From Leptothoe spongobia TAU-MAC 1115 (lineage in GTDB: Bacteria; Cyanobacteriota; Cyanobacteriia; Phormidesmidales; Phormidesmidaceae): 64,000 nucleotides of DNA. The stretch is from positions 34,606-98,605 of the forward strand of contig NZ_JADOES010000017.1 in assembly GCF_018739885.1 (NCBI RefSeq), read 5' to 3'. The notes beneath the pieces were generated by a model. The model was not told where the DNA came from. It did not search any database and saw only the letters and a program-made list of their open reading frames with translations. The position numbers were made by a program, and so were the translations under genes. Below are positions 6,053 through 16,968 of the stretch, piece after piece; the first letter of the stretch is position 1, and each line of letters opens with the position of its first letter.

Positions 6053-8878
6053 ATGCCTGAGGTGAGACGAAAGCACTTTTTAAAGGGTATACCTGCTGTC
6101 GCTACACTCTCAGTCTTGGCAATTTTGGGTCTTAAAAGCGTTGCTGTTGATTTTGATCAATACCGAAGTTACAGTGCACTGATTTCGGATCAGCTCGTTA
6201 ACGAGGCAGCTGTTCAACTAGCGTTGCAAAATATTCGCTATACTATTTCCCAAAATGGGCAGTCCTTAAATACGGCTTTGCTTGAAGCAGAGAAAGTGCA
6301 GGCTCAGTTAATGGGACAGATTCCTCCTTCACTATCAGCGGCCGAGAAAACCCGTCTACGAAAGCAACTAGAATTCAATGCTGAATTGTTATCTGAAAAG
6401 CGTCAGCTTATTGAGCAGCTCGAAGTGCACCATGCCGAGTTAAGAACGGCTCTGACTCAAGAACCCAATTTGCTCAATGGTCTGAACGGCAGTCTGCGTC
6501 TCGAAATTGAGGCCTTATTGGATGATCTATTTCTCTATGCTGTCACTAGTGATAAGAAACTTATTGCTGATATAGAAACAAAATTTAGTCGTCTTGGACC
6601 TAGACTTGGTTCTGGTCCCATAACTGAACCTCAAGTAGCTCAGTTGGTTCAGCTGGTTTTAGATAACAAGCCTGCTGCAGATCAATTAATTGCTGATGTA
6701 TTTGATTTACCGCTAACTAATAATATTCGAGCGCTTGAAAAACAGTTTGATGATATACAGCAAACGACTCAAAAACGAGTTGCCCTTTATCGAAACCTGG
6801 CATATGTTCTGTTGTTTACAGGTTCAGGTGTCGTTGCCTTTTGGGTCATTAACCGTTTGCGCCGTACCAGTCAGCAGACCGTAAGAGTTCTAGAAAGTAT
6901 TACTGACGCGTTTATTGCTTTAGATCGTACCTGGTCAATTACTTACGTGAATGCCCAAGCTGCTGATATTCTTAAGTGCGATATTTCAGGGCTACTAGGT
7001 CAGGATTTTTGGAAGATTTTACCCGAATCCCTCGGTAAACGTTTTACCGAGTACTACCATGAAGCCGTTGCGACTAACTTACAGGTAGTCAGTTTTGAGA
7101 CTTATTATGAGCCCACTGAACGCTGGTTGATGGTGCGTGGCTATCCGGGAATCGATGGGCTGTCCATCTTTTTACAAGACTTTACAGAACGAAAACAGGC
7201 TGAAGAACAGCTACTGGAACTAAATCGTGATCTTGATAACCGTGTTAAGGACCGGACGGCCCAACTTGCAAGTGCTATGGAAGAAGCGGAAACAGCACGG
7301 GTAAAGGCAGAGGATGCTAATCGTTCTAAAAGTGAGTTTTTGGCGAATATGAGTCATGAACTCCGCACACCGCTAAATGCCATTATTGGCTACAGCGAAA
7401 TGCTTGAAGAGGATGTGACAAGCATTGGGGAAGAGGATTTTGTTCCGGATTTGCAAAAAATCCAGGGAGCAGGCAAACATCTGCTAGGCCTAATTAACTC
7501 GGTGTTGGATTTATCTAAAATTGAGGCTGGTCGCATGGAACTTTTCCTGGAGGATATCTGTGTCAAGACCATCATGGATGAAATTATAGGAACCATTCAG
7601 CCCTTAGCTCAAAAGAATTTTAACCAACTGTATGTGTCTTGTCCCAACGATATTGGTATGCTTCATGCCGATCAGGTCAAACTAAGACAAAGTTTGATCA
7701 ATCTGCTCAGCAACGCATGTAAGTTTACTGAGAAGGGCAAGATTACTTTAGCGGTCGAGCCAATAATGATGGCAAATTCTCAGGGTTCTGAGGATAGAGG
7801 CTTAAAATTTATGGTTACAGATACTGGGATTGGTATGACGCCTGAGCAAATGGGTAAAGTTTTCCAGGCCTTTACTCAAGCAGATACATCAACGACACGA
7901 AAATATGGAGGTACTGGTTTAGGGCTAACGATTACTAAACAGTTTATTGCCATGATGGGAGGTGATGTGTCAGTTGATAGTACTTATGGTGAGGGAACGA
8001 CCTTTACCCTGGCTATTCCTAGAATGGTTCAGGTGGATAGACCCTCTGAGGAAACCTTCTTTGCTCCTCCTATTCGCTTGATTGAGAGGGAGTCAATTGC
8101 TGCAATTCATGAATTATCAGGTAAATCTTCTGAAAAGACTATCTTAGTGATTGAGGAGGATGTGAATGCTCGGGAGAGTTTACACGGTTGGTTGACAGAT
8201 GCGGGTTACAACGTCGTTTGTGCTGTTGATGGGCAGCAGGGTGTAGTGCTGGCCAATGAGCATTTACCTGACGCTATCCTTCTGGATATTATGTTGCCTC
8301 AAGAGGATGGTTGGGCGATTTTGCAAGGTCTCAAAGCTATGCCAACACTTGCTCCCATACCTGTTTTAGCAATCACTGACGACTCCAATCGTGCACATCA
8401 GTTAGGGGCAGCTGGCTGTATCCCGAAACCCGTTGACCATATTCGGTTACTTGACATCTTAGAGACCCAACTTCCTGATCATGAATGTCCAAAAATCTTA
8501 GTAGTCGAGGACGATGTTAATGCTCGGGAAATTATGGGGCGTTTTTTGCAGCAGTACAATTGGACCATTGTTTTAGCTGCTAGCGGTCAGCAGGCTCTTA
8601 ACTATATCAATGATACTGTCCCTGATCTGATTGTTCTGGATTTGATGATGCCTGGTATGGATGGCTTTGAATTTGTTCAGATTTTGCGTCAGAACCCTGG
8701 CTGGAGATCTATTCCGATTATTGTGGTGACTGCCAAGACGCTAACGGCTAAGGATCAACAGCGTTTAGATGGTGTAGTGCAGGTGTATCAAAAGGCCGAT
8801 TTCAATCGTCAGGATTTGCTTAATGAGGTACGGGCATTAGTGACTGCTAATGTCGATAGTGCATCTGTGGTCAGATAA
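6053..8878 (+). CDS. Membrane hybrid histidine kinase (TM-sensor-TM-PAS-HisKA-HATPase-REC-REC)
   Basis: Numbering is from the TTG at 6047; ATG at 6053 is the likelier start. A TM helix at about 14-32 and another at about 249-268 flank a helical extracytoplasmic sensor region (about 35-247), perhaps of DAHL type. A PAS domain (about 280-385) and a coiled coil (about 385-430) follow. The HisKA box [19 protein letters not shown] has the phosphorylatable His at 437. HATPase boxes are [15 protein letters not shown] and GGTGLGLTI. Two receivers end the protein (about 697-810, Asp in LLDIMLP; about 816-935, Asp in VLDLMMP), both with canonical residues. No HPt domain is present. The signal is unknown. 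It is a tandem paralogue of the next gene. Confidence 0.95.
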   Translation: MPEVRRKHFLKGIPAVATLSVLAILGLKSVAVDFDQYRSYSALISDQLVNEAAVQLALQNIRYTISQNGQSLNTALLEAEKVQAQLMGQIPPSLSAAEKTRLRKQLEFNAELLSEKRQLIEQLEVHHAELRTALTQEPNLLNGLNGSLRLEIEALLDDLFLYAVTSDKKLIADIETKFSRLGPRLGSGPITEPQVAQLVQLVLDNKPAADQLIADVFDLPLTNNIRALEKQFDDIQQTTQKRVALYRNLAYVLLFTGSGVVAFWVINRLRRTSQQTVRVLESITDAFIALDRTWSITYVNAQAADILKCDISGLLGQDFWKILPESLGKRFTEYYHEAVATNLQVVSFETYYEPTERWLMVRGYPGIDGLSIFLQDFTERKQAEEQLLELNRDLDNRVKDRTAQLASAMEEAETARVKAEDANRSKSEFLANMSHELRTPLNAIIGYSEMLEEDVTSIGEEDFVPDLQKIQGAGKHLLGLINSVLDLSKIEAGRMELFLEDICVKTIMDEIIGTIQPLAQKNFNQLYVSCPNDIGMLHADQVKLRQSLINLLSNACKFTEKGKITLAVEPIMMANSQGSEDRGLKFMVTDTGIGMTPEQMGKVFQAFTQADTSTTRKYGGTGLGLTITKQFIAMMGGDVSVDSTYGEGTTFTLAIPRMVQVDRPSEETFFAPPIRLIERESIAAIHELSGKSSEKTILVIEEDVNARESLHGWLTDAGYNVVCAVDGQQGVVLANEHLPDAILLDIMLPQEDGWAILQGLKAMPTLAPIPVLAITDDSNRAHQLGAAGCIPKPVDHIRLLDILETQLPDHECPKILVVEDDVNAREIMGRFLQQYNWTIVLAASGQQALNYINDTVPDLIVLDLMMPGMDGFEFVQILRQNPGWRSIPIIVVTAKTLTAKDQQRLDGVVQVYQKADFNRQDLLNEVRALVTANVDSASVVR

Positions 8879-9381
8879 GACTTGTCGGTAAGCCACATTA
8901 GTGCTGTGAGGAGTTCTAGGATATGTAATGTCACGATGAAAGAGGCTAAGATACATAAGTGTTCTTAATCATGAACGCTTACCTTCCGGAACTAATCACC
9001 ATTCTAGAGCATCTTTATAAAGAAGTTTTGCTCTTACCGAAATTATTAGTGATGGCAAAAATTAGTTCGATACTCTCAATGACTTCATTAGATGTTTGGA
9101 GTGTATCGTTATTCAAATTCAATCTATTAAAACCTTAGTACTTTAATCAGCAGCTCTTCTGTAAAATATTTTTTATTTTTTAATAATAAAATCAGGACTT
9201 CAGTATTTGTTGGTAACAAGCGTTCTATTGTCATTTTTATGCTCAAATCAACCTTAATTTTATTGACAAGGTTGATTAAACGGTTTAATTTTCCATCTTC
9301 ATTAATGTGTTGTCAAAAGATTGTGAGTCGAGCCAATGATTTTTCTCCTTATATAGATACAAATTTTAGGAGGTTATTCTA
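8879..9381. other. Intergenic region between the two kinase genes
   Basis: An A+T-rich stretch without a convincing coding frame. It holds an 8-bp stem-loop (8957-8964 with 8973-8980) soon after the first kinase gene, and a perfect 10-bp hairpin (AATCAACCTT 9246-9255, AAGGTTGATT 9268-9277) about 105 bases before the second. The size and the separate ribosome-binding site suggest that the second kinase has its own promoter. Confidence 0.4.
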
Positions 9382-12252
9382 GTGAATCGGGACGCTATTT
9401 TTAAAGGGGTAGGTGTAGTCACCGCTTTTCTGCTCCTTGCGTTTTTGGGAGTTAAAGGGAAGTCGGTTAATGTAAACCAATATCAAAATTATGCAGATTT
9501 AATTGCTAGCCAAGTTGAAAGCGATACAGAGGTTGAGCTAGCACTGCTTAAAGAGCGCTACACGCTTCTGCGAAATGATAAACCACTGGAAGACGCCTTA
9601 GTTGAAGAACTGAAAATTCAGGAAGAACTGGCCCAAAAAATACCTGACTTTGTTGTTGATGAGGACCGACTAAAGCTACAGAAGTTGATTAGTCGTGATG
9701 CTCAGCTGCTTGAGGAAAAAACTGAACTGGTGAATCAGTTTCAGGAAAACAATGCTGAGTTACAAAATGCTCTTGTTCAATTACCTAGCTTAGTAAATCA
9801 ACTAAAGAATACCAGTGATGCGGATCTTGAGCGGCTTATAGATGATGTTTTGATCTACATCATGGCAACTGATGAGCAATTGGTGACTACGATTGAGAAA
9901 GAGCTGAATGCAGTTAAAGCCAAGCTGAATGCAGGTGAGTTTTCTCGATCAGAGGATGTATCCCAGGTGGTGCAGCTGTCTCAAACAGTTCTAGATAACA
10001 AGCCCTTTGCCGATGCTCTGCTGGATCAAGCAGTAAATTTGCCCCTGACTATTAATATTCGCGAACTGGAAGATACCTATGACCAGTCAAGTCGTGTTGC
10101 CTTTAGGCAAGCGGCCATCTATCGAAATGCAGCCTACTTAGTGGCATTAGCGTTGATTGGTGTGGTTGCCTACGGGCTAGTGGCTCGTCTACGGCAGTCC
10201 ACACAGCGTACGACCAGCGTCTTGGAAAATATTACTGATGCATTTGTTGCGGTTGATCGTACCTGGAAGGTGACCTATGTAAATGCTCAGGCTGCTGAAG
10301 TTCTTAAGCGGAGTATTCAAGGGTTGTTGGAGCAAGATTTCTGGAAGATTTTTCCAGAATCTCTAGGGGCACGTTACGAACAACAATATCGTCGTGCTAT
10401 GGCTGAGCAAACGGTGGTCAGTTTTGAAACTTACTATGCTCCGACCCAACGATGGTTGCAGGTGCGGGGGTATCCTGGTCGTGATGGTTTATCCCTGTTT
10501 TTGCAAGATGTGACAGAGCGAAAGCAGGCTGAGGAACAGCTGATGGAGCTTAATCGCGACCTGGATAGTCGTGTGCAAGATCGTACAACTAAGCTGATGA
10601 AAGCCATGGAAGAGGCTGAAGAGGCACGGGTCAAGGCCGAAGATGCCAACCGCTCTAAGAGTGAGTTTCTAGCCAACATGAGTCATGAGCTGCGAACCCC
10701 TCTGAATGCCATCATTGGCTACAGTGAGATGCTAGAAGAAGAAGCCACTGACCTGGGTGAAGATGATTTTGTGCCTGATTTGCAAAAAATCCAAGGTGCA
10801 GGCAAACATTTGTTGGGCTTAATTAACTCGGTTCTTGACCTGTCTAAAATTGAAGCTGGTCGGATGGAGTTGTTTTTGGAAGACTTTTCAATCCGAGAGA
10901 TGGTGGAAGATATCTCTGGTACGATTGTTCCTGTTGCTCATAAAAATAATAACCATCTGTCAATTTTCTGTCCCCATGATGTTGGTGACCTTCGAGCCGA
11001 TCAAACAAAGTTGCGCCAAAGTCTGTTTAATTTGTTGAGCAATGCTTGTAAGTTTACTCAAGGTGGAGACATTACCCTAACGGTTGAGCAGATCTCGACA
11101 GTTGATAATGCTATCTACGATGGACCCTGGTTCCGTTTCATTGTTAATGATACGGGGATTGGTATGAAGGATGATCAGATAGAAAAGATTTTTGATGCCT
11201 TTACCCAAGCAGATGCATCGACTACCCGTAAATATGGGGGGACAGGATTAGGGTTGGCAATCACCAAACAGTTTATCAATATGATGGGGGGGGATATTAA
11301 AGTGGAAAGCGCCCATGGACAGGGCACCACATTTTCGCTGGTGATCCCACAAATGGTACAGCCTAGTAACCCGAAAGGTAAGCCATTTTTTGCCCCTGCT
11401 TTGTCGTCTGAAGGTGAATCGAGGACAATCCCCTCTCCCCTAACTGGTCAGTCATCAAATCAAACGATTTTAGTTATAGATGATGATGAAGATGCTCGTG
11501 AAATCCTGCGTCGTTCTCTTGATGAGGCTGGTTATAACGTGGTTTGTGCTGCCAGTGGTGAACAGGGACTAGCTTTAGCGAGTGAACTGTTACCAGATGC
11601 GATTACGTTGGATGTAATGATGCCGCAAATGGATGGCTGGTCAGTTTTAAGACAACTCAAAGAAACACCTGTTGTTGCGGAAATACCGGTTATCTTGCTG
11701 TCTATTGTAGACGATCGTCCAATGGGGCATAGTTTAGGGGCTGCTGACTATCTGACTAAGCCAATTGATCGCAGTCGTTTACTCAGTGTTTTAGAAACTC
11801 ACCTCTCAGGGCGAATGTCTCCCACTATTTTGGTGGTGGAAGATGATGTCAATGCACGGGAGATTATGGGGCGATTTTTGCAACGACAAGATTGGACAGT
11901 TGAACTGGCCTCTAATGGACGTGAGGCGTTGCAGTATCTGGATGAAAATCTACCTGATCTGATTGTGTTGGATTTAATGATGCCTGAGATGGATGGGTTT
12001 GAGTTTATCCAAGTGCTGCGACAAAATTCCGACTGGCAGGATATTCCGGTTATTGTGTTGACGGCAAAGGCGTTGACGGCTAGCGATCAGCAACAGTTAG
12101 AAGGTGTGGCTCGGGTGTATCAAAAGGCTGATCTTAATCGTCAGGAGCTGATTAATGAGCTGCAGACGATGGTATCGGCAAAGGCGGGCTCGATGCCTAG
12201 TACAACAGATTCAGTCTCTAGCACCGATACGGTGTCTAGTGCATCTGATTAA
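9382..12252 (+). CDS. Membrane hybrid histidine kinase, tandem paralogue of the preceding one
   Basis: GTG at 9382 follows AGGAGG (9368-9373) at ideal spacing, which fixes the start. The order of parts matches the upstream kinase: TM at about 10-28, helical extracytoplasmic domain, TM at about 249-270, PAS (about 280-380), coiled coil, HisKA with His435 in [19 protein letters not shown], HATPase ([24 protein letters not shown]), then receivers starting near 695 (LVIDDDEDARE, Asp in LDVMMP) and 814 ([11 protein letters not shown], Asp in LDLMMP). Catalytic and second-receiver parts are near-identical to the paralogue, while sensor regions diverge, so the two probably sense different cues. A Ser/Thr-rich tail ends it. 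The next gene begins 39 bases later, suggesting co-transcription. Confidence 0.95.
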   Translation: MNRDAIFKGVGVVTAFLLLAFLGVKGKSVNVNQYQNYADLIASQVESDTEVELALLKERYTLLRNDKPLEDALVEELKIQEELAQKIPDFVVDEDRLKLQKLISRDAQLLEEKTELVNQFQENNAELQNALVQLPSLVNQLKNTSDADLERLIDDVLIYIMATDEQLVTTIEKELNAVKAKLNAGEFSRSEDVSQVVQLSQTVLDNKPFADALLDQAVNLPLTINIRELEDTYDQSSRVAFRQAAIYRNAAYLVALALIGVVAYGLVARLRQSTQRTTSVLENITDAFVAVDRTWKVTYVNAQAAEVLKRSIQGLLEQDFWKIFPESLGARYEQQYRRAMAEQTVVSFETYYAPTQRWLQVRGYPGRDGLSLFLQDVTERKQAEEQLMELNRDLDSRVQDRTTKLMKAMEEAEEARVKAEDANRSKSEFLANMSHELRTPLNAIIGYSEMLEEEATDLGEDDFVPDLQKIQGAGKHLLGLINSVLDLSKIEAGRMELFLEDFSIREMVEDISGTIVPVAHKNNNHLSIFCPHDVGDLRADQTKLRQSLFNLLSNACKFTQGGDITLTVEQISTVDNAIYDGPWFRFIVNDTGIGMKDDQIEKIFDAFTQADASTTRKYGGTGLGLAITKQFINMMGGDIKVESAHGQGTTFSLVIPQMVQPSNPKGKPFFAPALSSEGESRTIPSPLTGQSSNQTILVIDDDEDAREILRRSLDEAGYNVVCAASGEQGLALASELLPDAITLDVMMPQMDGWSVLRQLKETPVVAEIPVILLSIVDDRPMGHSLGAADYLTKPIDRSRLLSVLETHLSGRMSPTILVVEDDVNAREIMGRFLQRQDWTVELASNGREALQYLDENLPDLIVLDLMMPEMDGFEFIQVLRQNSDWQDIPVIVLTAKALTASDQQQLEGVARVYQKADLNRQELINELQTMVSAKAGSMPSTTDSVSSTDTVSSASD

Positions 12253-12291
12253 CCCGGTAGTAGTTGTAGGCTGAGGTTAATTAAGGGGATT

Positions 12292-14310
12292 ATGGCAAGA
12301 ATCTTATTAGTTGAAGATAACGAGCTCAATCGGGATATGCTAAGTCGACGCCTTCGTCGTCGTGGATATGAGTTGTCGATTGCTGTGGATGGTGCAGAAG
12401 CGATTGCGATCGCATCGGCTCAATCATTTGATCTAATTCTCATGGACATGAGTTTGCCCGTAATTGATGGTTGGGAGGCGACGCGACGGCTCAAAGCCCA
12501 GCCTCATACACAGGCTGTGCCGATTATTGCATTGACTGCCCATGCCATGCGAGGGGATCGAGATCAAGCATTGGCAGCAGGCTGTGATGATTATGATACT
12601 AAGCCAATCGATCTAAAACGGTTGCTGGGTAAAATGAAGGCGTTCTTGTCGTCTGAGCCATTAGTCTCCGACAGACCAAAAGCCTCGGCCACCTCTGAAA
12701 CTGCGGCTGCACCCGTTATTCCGATTACGCCAGACACGCCACTTGTGTCGCCAGCAGCCTCGGTTACACCGATTACTGCTTCTGCGGCTTCCGTCACTCC
12801 CCTCACTCCAGCCGAATCGGCTCTCTCGATGCCCACAGAATCTGCAGTAACTCCGATTGCTTCGGCTCCTGCGGAGGCTTCAGTGACCCCAATTAATGCG
12901 GTGACGCCTATTGCCGCAAATGTTACAGACACTCCAGCCTCCGCAGCTGCTGAGAAAACTCGTAACATCTTTGGTGGGTTGCCTATTCTTGTGGTGGATG
13001 ACAATGAAGACAATCGCGACATGCTCAGTCGTCGTCTAAACCGTCGTGGTTACCAATCTGTGGTTGTCGATAGTGGTGAGGCTGCCCTGGACTACATTCA
13101 AGCTCATCAAGATGTCGCCCTGGTCTTGTTGGATATTATGATGCCGGGTATTGATGGTATTGAGACGCTAAAGCGTATTCGTCAAACCTATTCTCGTAAT
13201 CAGTTGCCGGTATTGATGGTGACGGCGAAGGCTCAAAGTGACGATATGGTGAGAGCGTTTGAGCTGGGGGCCAATGACTATATAACTAAGCCTATCGATT
13301 TTGCAGTAACGCTGGCTCGGGTGGAAACTCAGCTAGCTATTGTGAAAGCGACAAAACAGCCCGCTGAGCCCGCTGATTCTGGTCGTCCCATGGACCAGCC
13401 TAAGCAAACACTTCTTGCTCAACCGGGAGCACAGTCAGCGGCTGCCAATATTTCACTTGTGCCTAAAACGTCCTTTTCTCGATTTGCGGCGGAGCGGTAT
13501 CAGGTGCAATATTTTTTGCGTCAAGAACCGTTGGGACCGATATCGATTGCTCTAGATAAACAAACAGATTCTTTGGTATTGTTGCAGACCCTAAAGGCAT
13601 ATTCCCAAGATACCGCTGAGATGTTGAAGCGGGTTATGGAAAAAGAAACAGAGAAGTTTCAATCCTTACGCTCCTTATTCCCAGGATATACCTATGGCCA
13701 GGTGGATAATACGTTCTATGTTGTCCATGGGTTAGGAGAGACGTTTAATCAAGACCAGCTACTCCAGGCAAAACTACAAACCCCTTGGCCACTGGAGTCA
13801 GTACTCTTGTTGATGGACCGTCTGTTGGAGCAGGTGGGTATATTTCATCGACACAAGCAGGTTCATGCTGGGTTAAGGGATGATGCCTTTATTCAGACCA
13901 GTAGTCGAGAAAATCATGGCCAATCGATGATTTTAGTTGATAGTGGCCTCGGTAAACGGGCTATGATTGGCGTCAGTCAGCAATCGGCTGAATATCGTAA
14001 GCAGTTGCTGATGCAGCGGGATTATCAGCCTCTAGAACAGCGCATCGGTCGTCCGGCCATGAGTAGTGATGTATATGCTCTGGGGCTAATTGGTCTGCAA
14101 GCGCTTACGGGACAGTCCATAGACCAGCTGACTTTACCTACCGTCAGTGGTGATTTACAGTGGCGTCAGTTTGCTTCTATTCCAGAACCTATAGAAGACT
14201 GGTTTGATAAGCTGATTCAACAAAATCAGACTAAGCGTTTTGAGCATGCAATGGCTGCACGCACAGCACTGCGTCCCCATTTGCAGCCCTATTTGGCGGA
14301 GCCTGGTTAA
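12292..14310 (+). CDS. Two-receiver response regulator with degenerate protein-kinase-like C-terminus
   Basis: ATG follows AAGGGG. Receiver 1 (about 1-118) has LLVEDNELNRD, the acceptor Asp in LILMDMSLP, T in IALTAHA and K in TKPID. An Ala/Thr/Pro/Ser-rich linker (about 122-225) repeats short VTPI-like units. Receiver 2 (about 229-345) has LVVDDNEDNRD, LLDIMMPGIDG and TKPID. The last 280 residues follow the order of a Ser/Thr kinase: GIFHRHKQVHAGLRDDAF sits where the HRD-K-N loop belongs, LVDSGLGK where DFG belongs, and MSSDVYALGLIGLQALTG is a clear subdomain IX. The HRD, Lys, Asn and DFG residues are altered, so it is probably a pseudokinase. It is the likely phosphorelay partner of the preceding kinases. 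Confidence 0.85.
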   Translation: MARILLVEDNELNRDMLSRRLRRRGYELSIAVDGAEAIAIASAQSFDLILMDMSLPVIDGWEATRRLKAQPHTQAVPIIALTAHAMRGDRDQALAAGCDDYDTKPIDLKRLLGKMKAFLSSEPLVSDRPKASATSETAAAPVIPITPDTPLVSPAASVTPITASAASVTPLTPAESALSMPTESAVTPIASAPAEASVTPINAVTPIAANVTDTPASAAAEKTRNIFGGLPILVVDDNEDNRDMLSRRLNRRGYQSVVVDSGEAALDYIQAHQDVALVLLDIMMPGIDGIETLKRIRQTYSRNQLPVLMVTAKAQSDDMVRAFELGANDYITKPIDFAVTLARVETQLAIVKATKQPAEPADSGRPMDQPKQTLLAQPGAQSAAANISLVPKTSFSRFAAERYQVQYFLRQEPLGPISIALDKQTDSLVLLQTLKAYSQDTAEMLKRVMEKETEKFQSLRSLFPGYTYGQVDNTFYVVHGLGETFNQDQLLQAKLQTPWPLESVLLLMDRLLEQVGIFHRHKQVHAGLRDDAFIQTSSRENHGQSMILVDSGLGKRAMIGVSQQSAEYRKQLLMQRDYQPLEQRIGRPAMSSDVYALGLIGLQALTGQSIDQLTLPTVSGDLQWRQFASIPEPIEDWFDKLIQQNQTKRFEHAMAARTALRPHLQPYLAEPG

Positions 14311-14347
14311 TGTGGGTTAATCTCTAAATCAATAACGTCTGGATTTC

Positions 14348-16861
14348 CTATAGGCCATTGCCAATGAGAACAAATGGAGCCCAGTAATAGGGTTCGTCTT
14401 GGCCATTATTTATGAGGTGAAGCTGAGCTTTTTGCAGGGCTTCTACTTTGGTTTTGCCTGCTGCTAACTCAGTATAAAACTGTTGCATGAGCTGGGATGT
14501 AGACCGATCATCCACCCACCAAAGGGACGCTAATGCCGATCGCGCATCTGTACGCTGTACTTGAAAGCCCATACCGAGAATTTCCAGGCCGTCTTCAATG
14601 TGACTGATACCGGTTTGACAGGCACTTAGGACCACCAAGTCAACATTGGGGAGTGACCAATGGCGTAGCTCTTTGAGGGTAATGGTGTCCCCATCCCCTA
14701 GCAGGATAAATGAATCCTCTGGCTGGCCTGGTACAAAGGCGGCATGGGTGGCTAAATGGACGATATTCTGACCATTGAGCTGGGTTTTCAGGTTGTTACG
14801 GCTAAAGTCTGCATCTAGCAAAACTTGGGTGGCGGGTAGTTTTTCTTCTAGGAAAGACACTTCTAGGCCAGCATAGGTGAGGCCATTAAAGTTGGTGGCT
14901 TTCTGATCAATTATAGTTTCAAAAGTTTGACCCGCATCGGCAAATGCCCCTGCCAAGATATCTAAGGGGCGACTGGGCAATTGGGTCAGGTCACCCACAT
15001 CACTGGCGGTGAGATTGTGGGACGTATATTGTTCGGCTAGCCACTCTTGTTGGTTGCTGTCGTAAAGTACCGAGAGCGGTATGTAGTGGAGCACACTGTC
15101 GGGAATATAGATAATATTTTCAATGCCTAATGTGACTAGTTCTTGCTGGAATGGGCGGATGATGGCGTCATAGAGAGGTCCGGCAATGTCTTTGACGTCA
15201 CTGCTGGGGTCTGCTAAATAATTGCGCAGGTCATTGACCTGGTTTGTCAGGGTGGTTTTATCGATGGATGTTGTTTTGTGAATCGGTTTTCCTACTTGGG
15301 GGACTAACAGCAGCTCTAGTCGATCCTTTAGGACCAAGGGGTAGAGTACGGCTGATTTATGGGGTAAGGTTTGTAGATTGCTTTGGAGTTGCTGCATGGA
15401 CTTTGGTTGCAGCTGCGAACTGTCTGAACGCTCAAGCCTATCTAAGGCTGTTGTAACCTCAGGGATTTTCAGAAATTCTTCCAGCCCCATAACGGGGGTG
15501 GTATCTGATTGCCCCTCTATTAGTCGCCTGCGATGCTGATCGAGAAGGCTTTGTTCAGGCTCCAGATACGGTATTTTATCGATTATCTGAGGTTGTTCTG
15601 CCCGGACGTCGTGGAGATAGTCTTCTAGCTCTTGAATTTTGAGTAAATCCAAAACCTGCTGAGCCTCAAAAACCCGGTCTTGCTCTAACAGCAGGGCGGC
15701 TAGTTTTCGATAGCTGTCGGCAACGGTTTCGGTATAGCGTCGCTGAGTTTCCAAGGGCAGCGATCGCAAACCAGCTCGAACCAGCTCAATTTCATTGATG
15801 GCTTGTTTGTAGAGTGCGATCGCAAGCGTGATTTCATTGGCAGATGCCAACGTTTTAGCTACATTTAGCAAACTAATTAGCTGACGATACCGATACTCGC
15901 TTTGTCCTGCCAACCTCAGGGCCTGATGATATCGTATCCAGGCTTTGGTAGGCTCCTGATCAATAGTGTGAGCCTCGCCCAAGCTATCGAGTAAATCAAT
16001 CCGCTCAGCAATTCCTGCGGGTGTCTTGGAAACCAGTGCTAGCCCTTGTTCCAGATGAGAAATAGCCATTGGTATATCTCCCACCTGGATATGGAGATAA
16101 CCCATATTGTTGAGAGTGCGACTCAGTACAACCGAAGAACTAGACGCCCGTTGTCCATAGTCTAAAGCAGTTTGATAAAGGTCTAAGGCTGGCTCATATC
16201 GTTTCTGCAAAAAGGCAATCCATCCAAGCAGGTTATAAATTTGGCCAATGGTTTCAGCCTCACCAGGGTGATTGCTAATGTTTAAATTTGAATATAAGGT
16301 CCTATTGGCTTCCGAATACTGTCCCAACCATGTTTGTACGATGGCTGTTGACATGAGAGAAATCTGTCGATTGTGGGAGCAACCTAATCGGTCAAAAATA
16401 CTAGCTGCTTGTTCGTAGTTATTGGCAGCATCTACAAAACTACCAAGATCTTCTTGAATTTGGCCTAGATTCTGTTGTGCGATCCCCATTTCCAAATGAA
16501 TCTGTTCAGATTCTGTCAGTGCTTCAATTGCTTGTTCAAGCACTGGAGTTGCTTCATCGGAACGACCCAACTGGTACAGAGCATAGGCTAAGGCTAATCT
16601 TACTTGGCTTTGGAATTGTGAGTGTTGTCCAGTATTTTCCAAGCGGTCAAGAACTGATTCATACTGCTGGACAGCATGGTCAAACTGCTGGTTAGACAAA
16701 TAATGTCTGCCGTTATTGAAAATGCTTTCAACATATGCAGGAAGATTGTCTGGCAAAACGAGTTTACAAGCCGAGGACTCCTGGGCAATTACCGATTGCC
16801 CACTCAAGAGACCGAAAAGACACGCTACAAAAACAGCGATATGTGAATCTTTAAATTTCAT
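14348..16861 (-). CDS. Exported TPR-CHAT protein
   Basis: The start is taken at ATG 16861, which gives a clean signal peptide (MKFKDSHIAVFVACLFGLLSG, cleavage near VIAQ); the frame extends to 16903. Numbered from 16903, TPR-type helical repeats fill about residues 60-370 (for example ALAYALYQLGRSDEATPVLEQAI and IGQIYNLLGWIAFLQKRYEPAL). A coiled linker follows, then a CHAT peptidase-like domain (about 570-851) with His720 in HLATHAAF and Cys762 in LSACQTG, the expected caspase-like dyad. The family includes proteases activated in complexes, but the substrate here is unknown. It converges on the response regulator and lies next to the sigma/DUF1822/CHAT operon. Confidence 0.9.
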   Translation of the reverse strand: MKFKDSHIAVFVACLFGLLSGQSVIAQESSACKLVLPDNLPAYVESIFNNGRHYLSNQQFDHAVQQYESVLDRLENTGQHSQFQSQVRLALAYALYQLGRSDEATPVLEQAIEALTESEQIHLEMGIAQQNLGQIQEDLGSFVDAANNYEQAASIFDRLGCSHNRQISLMSTAIVQTWLGQYSEANRTLYSNLNISNHPGEAETIGQIYNLLGWIAFLQKRYEPALDLYQTALDYGQRASSSSVVLSRTLNNMGYLHIQVGDIPMAISHLEQGLALVSKTPAGIAERIDLLDSLGEAHTIDQEPTKAWIRYHQALRLAGQSEYRYRQLISLLNVAKTLASANEITLAIALYKQAINEIELVRAGLRSLPLETQRRYTETVADSYRKLAALLLEQDRVFEAQQVLDLLKIQELEDYLHDVRAEQPQIIDKIPYLEPEQSLLDQHRRRLIEGQSDTTPVMGLEEFLKIPEVTTALDRLERSDSSQLQPKSMQQLQSNLQTLPHKSAVLYPLVLKDRLELLLVPQVGKPIHKTTSIDKTTLTNQVNDLRNYLADPSSDVKDIAGPLYDAIIRPFQQELVTLGIENIIYIPDSVLHYIPLSVLYDSNQQEWLAEQYTSHNLTASDVGDLTQLPSRPLDILAGAFADAGQTFETIIDQKATNFNGLTYAGLEVSFLEEKLPATQVLLDADFSRNNLKTQLNGQNIVHLATHAAFVPGQPEDSFILLGDGDTITLKELRHWSLPNVDLVVLSACQTGISHIEDGLEILGMGFQVQRTDARSALASLWWVDDRSTSQLMQQFYTELAAGKTKVEALQKAQLHLINNGQDEPYYWAPFVLIGNGL

Positions 16862-16968
16862 TGCACACAGCATTGTGGCGATTCCTGTAGCGATCCTTGT
16901 CAAACCGCTTAAAACTCAATAGTAGGAAGTAAAAGCTATGGTTGACCCTCACTTCCTATGGTTGATGG

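Noticed and set aside
12591..13022. 143-codon minus-strand frame in the response regulator linker
   Set aside because: It is the complement of the Ala/Thr/Pro/Ser-rich linker. Its own translation is low complexity, and the plus frame has clear receivers on both sides.
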